Notes under the pieces: generated by a model
What the model saw: the letters and a program-made list of their open reading frames with translations, nothing else
The model's database searches: none
What the model was told of the DNA's origin: nothing
In this document: piece after piece, positions 7,564-16,287 of the stretch
Layout: every line of letters starts with the position of its first letter
Numbering within the stretch: the stretch's first letter is position 1
Position numbers and translations under genes: made by a program
Assembly (NCBI RefSeq): GCF_902705875.1
Contig: NZ_CACSIK010000003.1
Coordinates: 152,908 to 191,768, forward strand
Direction: 5' to 3'
DNA: 38,861 nt
Source: Zhongshania aliphaticivorans
GTDB lineage: Bacteria; Pseudomonadota; Gammaproteobacteria; Pseudomonadales; Spongiibacteraceae

Positions 7564-8838
7564 ATGCCTTTATTAACAGACCCACTGGAACTCCCTTGCG
7601 GTGTAATACTACCTAACCGATTGTTAAAATCCGCCATGACGGAAGGCCTTGCCAATATCAACGATCAAGCTACCCCCCGCTTGTCTGCACTATACAAACG
7701 CTGGGCCGAAGGTGGCACCGGCACCTTACTAACAGGCAATGTCATGGTCGATCGCCGTTTTCTTGAACGGCCGGGCAATGTGGTTATTGATGGTAATGGC
7801 GGTGAAGCGGCGCTACGCGACTGGGCAACAGCCGGCACCTCAGCAAACAACCAATTATGGATGCAGCTAAACCATCCCGGCCGCCAGTGCCAGCGCCAAG
7901 TGGCCGCTCAGCCGCTAGCACCGTCCGACGTAGGCATTGACCTTATTGGCATGTTTGGCCGCCCCAAAGCGATGACTGAAATTGATATTCGCCAGACAAT
8001 AACCCGCTACGCCAAAGTAGCCGCTACCGCCAAGGCTGCAGGATTTACCGGGGTGCAAATACACGCAGCACATGGCTACCTCATCAGCCAGTTTTTATCG
8101 CCTTTGGCAAACACCCGCAGCGATCAATGGGGAGGTTCTCTTGAAAATCGCGCGCGATTCTTACTCAGCACCGTTGCCGAAGTGCGAGCAGCAGTTGGGC
8201 CCAGCTTTGCCATTTCAGTTAAATTAAATTCCGCCGACTTCTCTAAAGGCGGCTTTAGCCACGAAGACAGCCTACAGGTTGCTCAATGGCTATCCGAAGC
8301 GGGCATTGATTTACTCGAGGTATCTGGTGGCACCTACGAAAAACTGGCACTCATGGGTGACGAAAACGACAAGGACGCTGCAGAATCCAGCCAACATCGC
8401 GAAGCTTACTTCCTTAAATACGCCGAAGGTATTCGCAAAGTCACCCAGATTCCCCTCGCCATCACTGGCGGCTTTCGCAGCCACGCGGCGATGCAACAAG
8501 CACTAGATAGCGGAGCCTTAGATGTTATTGGTTTAGGCCGTCCACTTTGCTCACAAGCCAATGTGCGGCCATTATTGGCAGGCCAACAAGCGAGCCTACC
8601 GAACTGGGAATGTAAGCTGCAACTTGGGTCTGGCTGGCTAGGGCCAAAAAGTAGCAATCAAAAAATACGCACACTTAATTTCGGCGCCGCCACCCAGTGG
8701 TACTATCGCCAAATCATCGACTTAGCTGAAGGGCGAGAGCCCAATACTCACACAGGGCTCATTCGCGTCATGCTTAAACATATGGTGGCAGAACGAAAAT
8801 CGGCAATAAAACGGGCAAGACACCAAACCCAGAGATGA
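7564..8838 (+). CDS. NADH:flavin oxidoreductase (Old Yellow Enzyme family)
   Basis: The 424-aa FMN-dependent TIM barrel has the family signatures: N-terminal LPNRLLKSAM, the phosphate/flavin segments around WMQLNHPGRQ, the substrate-binding His167-Ala-Ala-His170 pair, QFLSPLANTRSDQWGGSLENR, and the C-terminal GLGRPL. It lacks the iron-sulfur and second flavin domains of 2,4-dienoyl-CoA reductase. Such enzymes use NAD(P)H to reduce activated C=C bonds of enones or other electrophiles. The ATG at 7564 agrees with family N-termini. It precedes the small rhodanese gene by 29 bases, so the two may be cotranscribed. Substrate not predictable from sequence. Confidence 0.92.
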   Translation: MPLLTDPLELPCGVILPNRLLKSAMTEGLANINDQATPRLSALYKRWAEGGTGTLLTGNVMVDRRFLERPGNVVIDGNGGEAALRDWATAGTSANNQLWMQLNHPGRQCQRQVAAQPLAPSDVGIDLIGMFGRPKAMTEIDIRQTITRYAKVAATAKAAGFTGVQIHAAHGYLISQFLSPLANTRSDQWGGSLENRARFLLSTVAEVRAAVGPSFAISVKLNSADFSKGGFSHEDSLQVAQWLSEAGIDLLEVSGGTYEKLALMGDENDKDAAESSQHREAYFLKYAEGIRKVTQIPLAITGGFRSHAAMQQALDSGALDVIGLGRPLCSQANVRPLLAGQQASLPNWECKLQLGSGWLGPKSSNQKIRTLNFGAATQWYYRQIIDLAEGREPNTHTGLIRVMLKHMVAERKSAIKRARHQTQR

Positions 8839-8867
8839 TTTTCTGTATATAAAGGGAGAACCTAGCC

Positions 8868-9200
8868 ATGCGCTTGATCAATATTAAATCGATTTTTTTA
8901 TATTTATTCATCGCGAGCTTCTGCGCATCGTCAAACGCAGACCCAGTTTGGATTGATGTGCGCAGCGCTGCGGAACATATGATCGATAGCATCGAAGGTG
9001 ATACCCGTATATCACATGATCAAATTGTTGATGTCACCAAAAAATTGCACCCTGATCTAGACACCGAAATCAATCTGTATTGCCGCAGCGGAGGTCGAGC
9101 CAGCAAAGCTAAAACCGCACTGCTGGCCGCAGGCTATACCAATATTAATAATACCGGCAGCATCAATGATGCTCGTCAAATAAGAGGCATAACGGAATAA
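8868..9200 (+). CDS. Small exported rhodanese-domain protein
   Basis: The 110-aa product has a signal peptide (residues 1-24, ending SSNA before DPVWIDVR) and a single rhodanese domain. The active-site loop is intact: Cys72 in YCRSGGRAS, followed by the conserved AKTALLAAGY helix. It resembles periplasmic PspE-type thiosulfate:cyanide sulfurtransferases in size and layout. GGGAG about 12-16 bases upstream supports the ATG at 8868. It lies 29 bases after the Old Yellow Enzyme and is followed by a 10-bp inverted repeat. Sulfur transfer in the periplasm is inferred from the family; the physiological acceptor is unknown. Confidence 0.9.
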   Translation: MRLINIKSIFLYLFIASFCASSNADPVWIDVRSAAEHMIDSIEGDTRISHDQIVDVTKKLHPDLDTEINLYCRSGGRASKAKTALLAAGYTNINNTGSINDARQIRGITE

Positions 9201-9260
9201 TACGATCATAACTAATTTTATTGGCTACACCGCGGGTAATAAATCAGACTTACTTTAACA

Positions 9261-9291
9261 ATGGCAGTATCTTCACAATTAATACTGCCAT
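9261..9291. repeat. Perfect 10-bp inverted repeat downstream of the rhodanese gene
   Basis: ATGGCAGTAT (9261-9270) and ATACTGCCAT (9282-9291) form a perfect stem with an 11-base loop. There is no U-tract on either side, so it is not a typical intrinsic terminator. It may be a 3'-end stabilising structure or a protein binding site upstream of the hydrolase gene. The rest of the 287-base gap shows nothing else. Confidence 0.6.
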
Positions 9292-9487
9292 GACTGGGAT
9301 AAATACATTTAATCTCTAGGGCTGCTAAGCTATCAGTCTCGTTCGCATTTGCTTGCCAAAAGAATACAAGCCCATGGCAATATGAAAAGTAAGAGTGCAG
9401 GAATCTACAGGCAATGCGCCTCTTTTATAAAAGCTAGGCAAATTACTTTAATACAAAAAAAATAATGATTAAAAATGGAGAATCCAC

Positions 9488-10420
9488 ATGACTACGAACA
9501 ACCAGGCCGTTCGGCTTGATGTAGATTTTGACAGCAACGGTACACGCTGCAGTGCCTGGCATTACCTTAGTCAGTCGCCCGAGAAATCAGCCCCCTGTAT
9601 TGTCATGGCTCATGGCTTAGGAGGCACCCGTGAATGCGGTCTAGCGCCCTACGCTGAGCGGTTTTCTGCCGAGGGCTATCATGTGTTTGTTTTTGATTAT
9701 CGTCATTTCGGTGACAGCGATGGACAACCCCGCCAACTGCTAAAAGTGGATTACCAACTCGCCGACTGGCGTGCAGCCATCGCCTATGCCCGTCAACTTG
9801 ATGGGGTGAATCCCGAGCAAATTATACTCTGGGGAACCTCTTTTTCTGGCGGACATGTACTCAGTATTGCCGCAGAAGATCACCGGCTGGCTGCCGTTTC
9901 GGCGCAAGGCCCCATGGTGGACGGGCGCGCTGCAAGCTTAGAAATATTAAAGTACGCCGGCCCGCTACATCTTGGCAAACTCAGTAGTTTTGGCATTATC
10001 GATCAGTTACGCGGCACATTAGGCTTAACACCAAGCTACATCCCGCTTATAGCCAAACCAGGCAAGCTTGCTGCAATGAGCAGCCATGATGCCCTAGACG
10101 GTTATCATGCCATCACCAACCCTGGCTGGCGAAATGAAATGAGCGCACGGACGGTACTCGTACTGTCTTTATATAGACCTATTAGCAATGCGAAAAAAAT
10201 TCGCTGTCCCAGCCTAATTCAAGTCTGCACAAATGATACTGTCGCACCAGCTAAATCTGCCATTAAAATGGCCAAACGCATGCCGACCACCGCCACACTA
10301 AAATGCTACGACATTGGCCATTTCGATATCTACACCGGTGAAAATTTCGACACGGGGATAACAGACCAATTGACGTTTTACCAAACTGCTTTACAAAACG
10401 CTCGTGGACTCAAACTATGA
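9488..10420 (+). CDS. Alpha/beta hydrolase
   Basis: The 310-aa cytoplasmic hydrolase has the oxyanion-side HGLGGTRE (residues 42-49), the nucleophile elbow GTSFSGG with Ser118, an acid in CTNDTVAP (Asp250) and a catalytic His in IGHFDIY (His278). The order and spacing fit a Ser-Asp-His triad. A cap insertion lies between strands 6 and 7 (about 145-225). GGAG at 9477-9480 precedes the ATG. The stop overlaps the start of the next gene by four bases (ATGA), so hydrolase and SDR are probably coupled and act on the same compound, for example ester cleavage then alcohol oxidation; that pairing is an inference. Substrate unknown. Confidence 0.9.
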   Translation: MTTNNQAVRLDVDFDSNGTRCSAWHYLSQSPEKSAPCIVMAHGLGGTRECGLAPYAERFSAEGYHVFVFDYRHFGDSDGQPRQLLKVDYQLADWRAAIAYARQLDGVNPEQIILWGTSFSGGHVLSIAAEDHRLAAVSAQGPMVDGRAASLEILKYAGPLHLGKLSSFGIIDQLRGTLGLTPSYIPLIAKPGKLAAMSSHDALDGYHAITNPGWRNEMSARTVLVLSLYRPISNAKKIRCPSLIQVCTNDTVAPAKSAIKMAKRMPTTATLKCYDIGHFDIYTGENFDTGITDQLTFYQTALQNARGLKL

Positions 10421-11268
10421 CAAGCCAGCCATTGCAAAACAAAGTTATTGTTATTACCGGCGCAAGCGGCGGCTTTGGTGCGGCATTATGCTCTGCCCTA
10501 TACCAGCGCGGAGCAAAGCTGGCTTTATTGGATATTGATGACACGGCATTGGCTCTACAACTAAAAAACTTTCCAGACCCAACGCGAGCTAAAACATGGC
10601 ACGCTAATGTGTGTGATGTGAATAGTTTACGACTCGCAATGGACGCCGCCGCAGATTACTTTGGGGCTATAGACATTGTTATTGCCAATGCAGGTATAGA
10701 CTTAATTGAACCACTCACCGCCACCGGTGAGGATAGCTTTGAACAAGTCATAGATATTAATTTGAACGGTGTGTGGCGTACTTTTCGTGCAGCCTTACCT
10801 CATGTAAAAGCCAGCAGCGGTTACTTACTGGCCATTTCATCCATGGCTGCATTTGTACACTCCCCTTTGCAAGCATCTTACACAGCAAGCAAAGCCGGTG
10901 TATGGGCACTATGTAACAGCATTCGTGTGGAGCTGCGGCAGTACGGCGTGGATGTTGGCACCCTACACCCCACCTTTTTCAAAACACCGTTACTAGACAA
11001 TATTTCAAATAATGCCGCCGGCACGTCACTGTGGGGAGCACATAAAAAATTCCCATTTACAGCGGTAAGCATAGAAGACGTTGTCAATGCGGCAATTAAT
11101 GCGATTGAAAACCGCAAAGAGATCGTCACCGTTCCCCGCGTGAACAAAATGATTGCTTACGCGCCCGGTTTGTTTCGCAAGTTTGTTGAGCGCATTGGTT
11201 TTAAAGAAAACAATGTTCGCCAAGCAGTTGCTTTTGCAGAGCAAGCCCGCCGTCATAAAGACGACTGA
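10417..11268 (+). CDS. Short-chain dehydrogenase/reductase (SDR)
   Basis: The 283-aa classical SDR has the nucleotide-binding TGASGGFG (residues 14-21), an Asp39 after the second strand that favours NAD(H), the structural NAG (91-93) and the catalytic Ser141/142, Tyr155 and Lys159 (YTASK). The C-terminal ~60 residues are longer and basic, like the SDRs found with acyl and sterol catabolic genes. It begins inside the stop of the hydrolase gene (ATGA), which indicates translational coupling. It converges with the sorbosone-dehydrogenase-like gene, with only 12 bases between the stops. Oxidation or reduction of a secondary alcohol/ketone is the likely chemistry. Confidence 0.92.
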   Translation: MTSQPLQNKVIVITGASGGFGAALCSALYQRGAKLALLDIDDTALALQLKNFPDPTRAKTWHANVCDVNSLRLAMDAAADYFGAIDIVIANAGIDLIEPLTATGEDSFEQVIDINLNGVWRTFRAALPHVKASSGYLLAISSMAAFVHSPLQASYTASKAGVWALCNSIRVELRQYGVDVGTLHPTFFKTPLLDNISNNAAGTSLWGAHKKFPFTAVSIEDVVNAAINAIENRKEIVTVPRVNKMIAYAPGLFRKFVERIGFKENNVRQAVAFAEQARRHKDD

Positions 11269-11280
11269 GCCTGCTGTGTA

Positions 11281-12783
11281 CTATTTCATTTCACGTAATT
11301 CTTGATTAAACAAATAAACAGACAAGGCTTCTCGCTGCTCAGCGTTTAAGGGGAACGCAGGCATTGGTGGCGTAGGCGCGCTAAAGAAGTTCATCAAACT
11401 GTCTACACTGTAACGCTCGGTCAAGGCCACAAGTTCCAAGCTCCCTTGGTGGCAGCCCGTGCAATTAAATTGTTGATAGAGCTGAGCACCCTGCTTGACC
11501 AAGCTTTCTCGCTGCTCGTCATCGTAGCCCACCAAGACATCCTCATTATTGGCAAGGGTTTGCTTATCAGCATTGGCTAAGGTCAGCGATGAAGAGCCGC
11601 CCTCTGCAGACGTAACTCGGTATATTGACCCAGAATAATCATCCGATATATAAATGCTGCCGTCTTGCGCTTCTACCACATCAACAGGGCGGCCCAGCAA
11701 ATTTTCATTTTGTAAAAACCCAGTGACAAAATCACGTTCAATAATAGTACCGTCTGGCTGCCAATGCAGCGCAACCACTTTATAACCATCAGGTACACTT
11801 CGATTCCACGAGCCATGCAATGCTACTAGCGCAGTCCGCTTATAAGCCGCCTGTTGATTATATTTTAAAAACCGGATACCCAAAGGCGCATTATGCGCAT
11901 TAAATTCATGCGCTGGCACTTTATTCGCTGGTAAATCATCGGGCAACTTATCGCCATAATCTGGATCGGGTGTTCCGGCATTCAAATACGGCCAACCGTA
12001 AAACCCACCCTCAACAATATGATTCAATTCACAGGGCGGAAAATCATCTCCCAGCAAATCACGGCCGTTGTCTGTGGCAAATAATTCATTGCTCCAAGGC
12101 GCCCAATCCATCCCGACACTATTGCGTAAACCACTCGCATAAACGCTCAATTGAGAACCGTCAGGTTTAAAGCGCATAATGGTCGCGCGCTGAGTATCCT
12201 TCTCTTCACACACATTGCAGGTCGATCCCGAACTCAAATACAGCCAACCGTCACTCCCTGCTCGCAAGGTCTTGGTCCAGTGATTGCCTTTATCCCCAAG
12301 CCCTGTCACAAGCCGCTCATAATCTCCGCTCACCTCACCGCTTGCCACATCAAACGCCACGCGACCAACGGCATTTGATTCGGCAATATATAGCCAGCCA
12401 TCAACATAATCTAAGCCATGGGGCCGAGTTAATTCATTTAACAGAACCTTAACTGCTTTTGGTGATGCACCATCACCTGCTTTAATTATTAGCACTTCTC
12501 CACTACGTGGCCGGCTCACCAAAACATCCCCAGCTTCGGTCACATGCATAAAGCGGATTTTACCAAGCCCAGTCACATATAAATTCAACTGAAACCCTTC
12601 TGCAACCGTCAATTGCTGACGAATTTTATTTTCAGAAGGCTCTTCACCGCCATAACCAACCAAGGCATGTAATACTACCTTGGAGGTTGTTGCTACACCT
12701 GACGGCCCGAAATGCATCAGTAAAAATGGCACGGCCATTAAGATAACCAAAACAAAAAAAATGGATCGCAAAACCTTCATCAT
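11281..12783 (-). CDS. Exported PQQ-type sugar (sorbosone/glucose) dehydrogenase-like protein with haem c domain
   Basis: An N-terminal membrane anchor or signal (first ~25 residues) is followed by a six-bladed beta-propeller of the GSDH family. Blade motifs seen include RPHGLDYVDGWLYIAES, YASGLRNSVGMDW, ELFATDNGRDLLGDD and GSWNRSVPDGYKV. A C-terminal cytochrome c segment carries CTGCH (about residues 441-445) and a possible axial Met in PPMPAFP. Electrons from a sugar or aldose would pass to the haem. I place the start at the ATG at 12783, which has GAGG six bases upstream, rather than at 12795. The SDR gene converges on it. PQQ use is inferred from the family; some members are inactive propellers. 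Confidence 0.88.
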   Translation of the reverse strand: MMKVLRSIFFVLVILMAVPFLLMHFGPSGVATTSKVVLHALVGYGGEEPSENKIRQQLTVAEGFQLNLYVTGLGKIRFMHVTEAGDVLVSRPRSGEVLIIKAGDGASPKAVKVLLNELTRPHGLDYVDGWLYIAESNAVGRVAFDVASGEVSGDYERLVTGLGDKGNHWTKTLRAGSDGWLYLSSGSTCNVCEEKDTQRATIMRFKPDGSQLSVYASGLRNSVGMDWAPWSNELFATDNGRDLLGDDFPPCELNHIVEGGFYGWPYLNAGTPDPDYGDKLPDDLPANKVPAHEFNAHNAPLGIRFLKYNQQAAYKRTALVALHGSWNRSVPDGYKVVALHWQPDGTIIERDFVTGFLQNENLLGRPVDVVEAQDGSIYISDDYSGSIYRVTSAEGGSSSLTLANADKQTLANNEDVLVGYDDEQRESLVKQGAQLYQQFNCTGCHQGSLELVALTERYSVDSLMNFFSAPTPPMPAFPLNAEQREALSVYLFNQELREMK

Positions 12784-12940
12784 TGTGCGCCTCATATTCC
12801 TAGAAATACTATGTAAACTAGTCCGTTACGCTGTACACATACAGCACCCTAATCCAGCAAACAACGCTGGAGGCGAAAATAAAAACTGATATACTTGATG
12901 TTAACGCTGTTCTTTTACACAACAATAAAGGTAGAACGCT

Positions 12941-13204
12941 ATGATGAACATGGGCAATGAAAGCGGCGACAAATGCCCTTTCGATCTCAACTTTGACCCC
13001 AGCACCTTTAAAGTCGGTGACGTAGTGAGTTACCGCGTTGAAGGCAGCATGATGGATATGCCGTTTGTTGGCGTATTAGTCGACGTTCACGATGATTATG
13101 TCTTACTGACCCACTATGGCGAAACACCCACCACTGAGTCTAATGTAATGCGCGGCACACGAACAGACCGCCCCATCGTTAGCGAAGCTGATGCGCTGAA
13201 ATAA
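12941..13204 (+). CDS. Small conserved-looking protein of unknown function
   Basis: The 87-aa protein has no signal peptide or membrane segment. Residues about 20-65 look like a small all-beta fold: FKVGDVVSYRVEG, then FVGVLVDVHDDYVLLTHY, with alternating hydrophobic residues. There is one cysteine (CPF near residue 12). An AGGT lies about 8 bases before the ATG, and the gene sits divergent from the dehydrogenase with a 157-base spacer and converges with the amine oxidase. I do not recognise the family. Confidence 0.7.
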   Translation: MMNMGNESGDKCPFDLNFDPSTFKVGDVVSYRVEGSMMDMPFVGVLVDVHDDYVLLTHYGETPTTESNVMRGTRTDRPIVSEADALK

Positions 13205-13229
13205 CACTTACTGAATAGAGCAATAGCGC

Positions 13230-14630
13230 TTATGGTGTGGCGGAGAGCACCTCATTTGCCGCACGTTTCCCAGCGCGAACTGCACCTTCAAAGTAACCAG
13301 CCCAGCGTGTGCTCGTTTCAGTGCCCGCCCAATGAATCCGAACATGAGGCTCACGAAGCTGGTAACCCACCGTGGTCCAGTGTCCGACCGGAGCAACACC
13401 AGCATAACAACCTCGCGCCCACTCATCATCGCGCCAAGTATGATCGTAATAAGCTATCGGCTTGCTCGCTTCCGAACCAAAAAATGATACTAGCGCATCA
13501 ATAAACTGGTTGCGACGCTGCTCAGGGCTGTAATCACTTGCCCGCACGCCATCGCGCCCTTCAATAAAGCCCATCAAAATACCCCGCTGCTCATTTGGCG
13601 GAGTAACATCAAAGCAAGTGTGAAAGGGCGCAACATCACTGATCACTGAACCCGACCAACCCTGTGATCGCCAAAACGGTCTTTCGTAAATCGCAAAGCA
13701 TTTGATAGCACAACCTGGCTGCAGGTTTTGCAAGCAAGTTAATTTATCATCTGGCAGCGGCGGTACATAACTGATCTCTGCAGCCAACGCTGGAGGCGCT
13801 GCACATATCACTCGGTTTGCCGTAAATTGTTCAGTTTCTGAATAGACTGCCACCTCTTCACCCTGTTGCTCAATACGCTGAACCGCTTGCTTGAGATGAC
13901 ACTCAACCCCACGCTTTTCTAACACCGCCAAATACGATTCCGCAAGCGGTTGTGCGCCACGCTGTAAACGATCCTGCTGAGCCCCACCCGCAGATTCTGT
14001 CAGCGACAAAAAGCCACCTCCACTGCGACTATAAAAGAGCGCATGCAATAAACTAATATCATCAGGGTGTGCCGCGAACACACTTTCAATCGCAATTTGG
14101 AAAGTGCTTCTAGCATCTTTATGAGGCAAGTATTTACGCATCCAATCGCCAACCGTCATTGCATCTAGCTCTGCTGCGCCAGAAGCCTTCCACGGTGAAC
14201 TGGTCGGAACACGCCAAGATTGCCAATACCAACGAGCAACTGCAGTGAGCAAGCTCCACTGACCCGCAAGCGGCAAATTGTAAGGAATAGATCCACGATA
14301 TTTACCAATGCGACCAGAAAATATCGTGCGCACATAGCCTTTAACAAACATCGGCCAAGTAGTATGACCAAGGCGCTCTGCCAGTTCATACATCTCCGTT
14401 TGCCCCGGCCCCAACCATTGCCCCCCGTAATCCAGCCAAATATCATCGGCCAATTGCTCGGTGCGCGCACGCCCCCCTACCCTGTCGCGCGCCTCCAGAA
14501 TCACTACTTGCTTACCAGCGGCACTAAGAACATCTGCCGCCGCCAGACCGGAAAAACCAGCACCGATTACAATAATATTTTCCAAACGTGACTGCCCCAC
14601 AATTTTTATATTGGTTATCATAACGCCCAA
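13230..14630 (-). CDS. FAD-dependent amine oxidase (MAO-like)
   Basis: The 466-aa flavoprotein has the Rossmann motif VIGAGFSGLAAADVL (residues about 21-35), the Glu-Ala-Arg and GGR turn (LEARDRVGGRART) and the C-terminal flavin segment AGTETSTRWAGYFEGAVRAGKR typical of monoamine/polyamine oxidases. No Cys for covalent 8-alpha flavin attachment is visible near that segment. There is no Tat signal, so it is probably cytoplasmic. ATG codons at 14630 and 14621 are both possible. An 8-bp palindromic site lies about 55 bases upstream (14685-14706). Oxidative deamination of an amine is inferred; some relatives are desaturases. Confidence 0.9.
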   Translation of the reverse strand: MGVMITNIKIVGQSRLENIIVIGAGFSGLAAADVLSAAGKQVVILEARDRVGGRARTEQLADDIWLDYGGQWLGPGQTEMYELAERLGHTTWPMFVKGYVRTIFSGRIGKYRGSIPYNLPLAGQWSLLTAVARWYWQSWRVPTSSPWKASGAAELDAMTVGDWMRKYLPHKDARSTFQIAIESVFAAHPDDISLLHALFYSRSGGGFLSLTESAGGAQQDRLQRGAQPLAESYLAVLEKRGVECHLKQAVQRIEQQGEEVAVYSETEQFTANRVICAAPPALAAEISYVPPLPDDKLTCLQNLQPGCAIKCFAIYERPFWRSQGWSGSVISDVAPFHTCFDVTPPNEQRGILMGFIEGRDGVRASDYSPEQRRNQFIDALVSFFGSEASKPIAYYDHTWRDDEWARGCYAGVAPVGHWTTVGYQLREPHVRIHWAGTETSTRWAGYFEGAVRAGKRAANEVLSATP

Positions 14631-14684
14631 TAAGCGCCAAACATCAACGCGATTATGCCTTAAAGGTTATTTTTTCCATTCATT

Positions 14685-14706
14685 TGTTAATACACCTCTA
14701 TTAACA
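14685..14706. promoter_or_regulatory. Palindrome upstream of the amine oxidase gene, candidate operator
   Basis: TGTTAATA (14685-14692) and TATTAACA (14699-14706) form a perfect 8-bp inverted repeat with a 6-base spacer, the geometry of a dimeric repressor site. It lies 55 bases before the amine oxidase start. No regulator gene is adjacent, so the binding protein is unknown. Confidence 0.45.
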
Positions 14707-15331
14707 GGGCGTTGACGTAGGGTTAGACCTTCTATTGATGGGCTAGATTTGGTTTTCACGTGGATAACCCTGTCGCAACATTTATGAATTGTTATATAAC
14801 GCCTGTTTAGCAAAACAGTTAATTGAATAGCGTCTTAGTAAATTAACATGTCTCACATGACTATATAAGTAAGTGTATTGTCCTTCGAAACCAGCAGGTA
14901 AATAGATTGAGCGATACAGCGTATTTCTCGATCAGTAAGCTCTTTGGTTTCTATAACATTCTGACGGGCTTGAAGCACTAAGTTCCAAGCAGTCGCGATA
15001 TCGGCGCCTGCTTCATTCAGGAATTTATCCCGGATTGCTGCGGTTTAGCCCACAACGTTTTAGACATTCCCAGAACGAAATAGGAGGGACGCATCACGGT
15101 CAAGGACTGGATGGCATGTTAATTATCCGATTAGCGGCCTGCCACAAGTACGGCAATCAATGAAGTAATCGTACAAAACCTCATCAATATAACCAATGAG
15201 AAATTCGCTGCTTCACCTATAGAATTAACTTACACCGTCTAACAATACCGTCAAAAGTGATCTTCCCTTCTCACTCAAAATTCAATTAATTACTTGTCGC
15301 AACGGCCATTCCTGTTCAAAATGCACCAACA
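14707..15331. other. Gene-poor region with a possible gene remnant
   Basis: About 625 bases lie between the amine oxidase operator and the FkbM gene. Apart from the possible remnant at 14853-15044, frames on both strands are broken by stops and no repeat, RNA gene or insertion-sequence end is recognisable. Confidence 0.5.
14853..15044 (-). pseudogene. Possible 3' remnant of an unidentified gene
   Basis: The minus strand is open for 63 codons and ends in TGA at 14853-14855. The translation has protein-like composition (DKFLNEAGADIATAWNLV, then ETKELTDREIRCIAQS, then IYLLVSK), helical in character. It has no ATG near its beginning, and a TAA lies immediately upstream in frame. That is what a truncated C-terminal end would look like. 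I cannot name the parent family. It could also be chance. Confidence 0.3.
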
Positions 15332-16234
15332 ATGAGATCCGTCAGAAGTATTCATAACGCTATTGCTTGCGTCATGGATGCCTCTGCTACGGTTGTCTCT
15401 ACAATAACTTCGACCAACAGTGATATGAAATACGCTCTTAAACTGCCGACCTCATTAAGCCAAGCTCAGCCGCTATTTATGCGCGTACACCCCGATGGCG
15501 ATCAGCACGTATCGGCCCAGATTCGTGAGCAAGGCACGTGGGAGGCCTACGAATCTGAGTTAATGTGCAGAATTCTGTCGCCCGGCGATTGTGTTGTCGA
15601 TGTTGGCGCTAATATTGGCTACTACAGCGTTCTCGCCGCTGCGGCCATTGGCCATGAAGGCCATGTATTTGCCTTCGAACCAGAACCCGCCAATTTCGCC
15701 TTACTCGAAAACAATATCGCCCTGAACGGCATTGAAACCGCTACCGCAATCAATGCCGGTCTTGCGGCCGAAAATTCAGCAAGCACCCTCTTTTTGAGCG
15801 AAACCAATTGGGGCGACCACCAAATTTATTCTCGCGGTGAGTGTCGTAAAAGCATTCCCATCGAACTCCTCAAGGGTGATGACTTTTTCAAAGACAAAAT
15901 ATCGCGTTTCGACCTGATCAAAATCGATACCCAAGGCGCAGAGTTTCAAGTGCTCTCTGGGCTTGAAGCAACCTTGCGTGCCAGCCTACCAAACGTCCAT
16001 ATCATGATAGAGTTTTGGCCCTTTGGCCTTAAAAAGGCGGGGGATCATGGCCACCAGCTGCTGGATTTACTGGCCTCATTGAATTTGCCGTTTTGGACGA
16101 TTGACCATATCGGGCGCACCCTGCACCCCTGCCAGGAATCCGAATTACGCGACTGGGTAGACGCTTTGGACGCAAACCCTTCCGACGAAGGTTTTTTCAA
16201 CTTACTTCTTAGCACACAGGAATTCGAACTCTGA
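15332..16234 (+). CDS. FkbM-family methyltransferase
   Basis: The 300-aa protein has the FkbM layout. SAM motif I is VDVGANIGYYS (residues about 90-100), followed by FAFEPEPANF, then the conserved RFDLIKIDTQGAEFQVLSGL and IMIEFWPFGL near the C-terminus. The family methylates hydroxyl groups on sugars, polyketides or other small molecules. The first ~30 residues are not typical and no clear ribosome binding site precedes the ATG at 15332; ATGs at 15374 and 15425 are alternatives. It is followed without a gap by the dioxygenase gene. The pair stands isolated between gene-poor stretches, which suggests acquisition as a unit. Substrate unknown. Confidence 0.88.
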   Translation: MRSVRSIHNAIACVMDASATVVSTITSTNSDMKYALKLPTSLSQAQPLFMRVHPDGDQHVSAQIREQGTWEAYESELMCRILSPGDCVVDVGANIGYYSVLAAAAIGHEGHVFAFEPEPANFALLENNIALNGIETATAINAGLAAENSASTLFLSETNWGDHQIYSRGECRKSIPIELLKGDDFFKDKISRFDLIKIDTQGAEFQVLSGLEATLRASLPNVHIMIEFWPFGLKKAGDHGHQLLDLLASLNLPFWTIDHIGRTLHPCQESELRDWVDALDANPSDEGFFNLLLSTQEFEL

Positions 16235-16287
16235 ACACCAACAACAAACCTCTGGTTGTATCATCACAAACAGAGTCTGCCTCCGTA

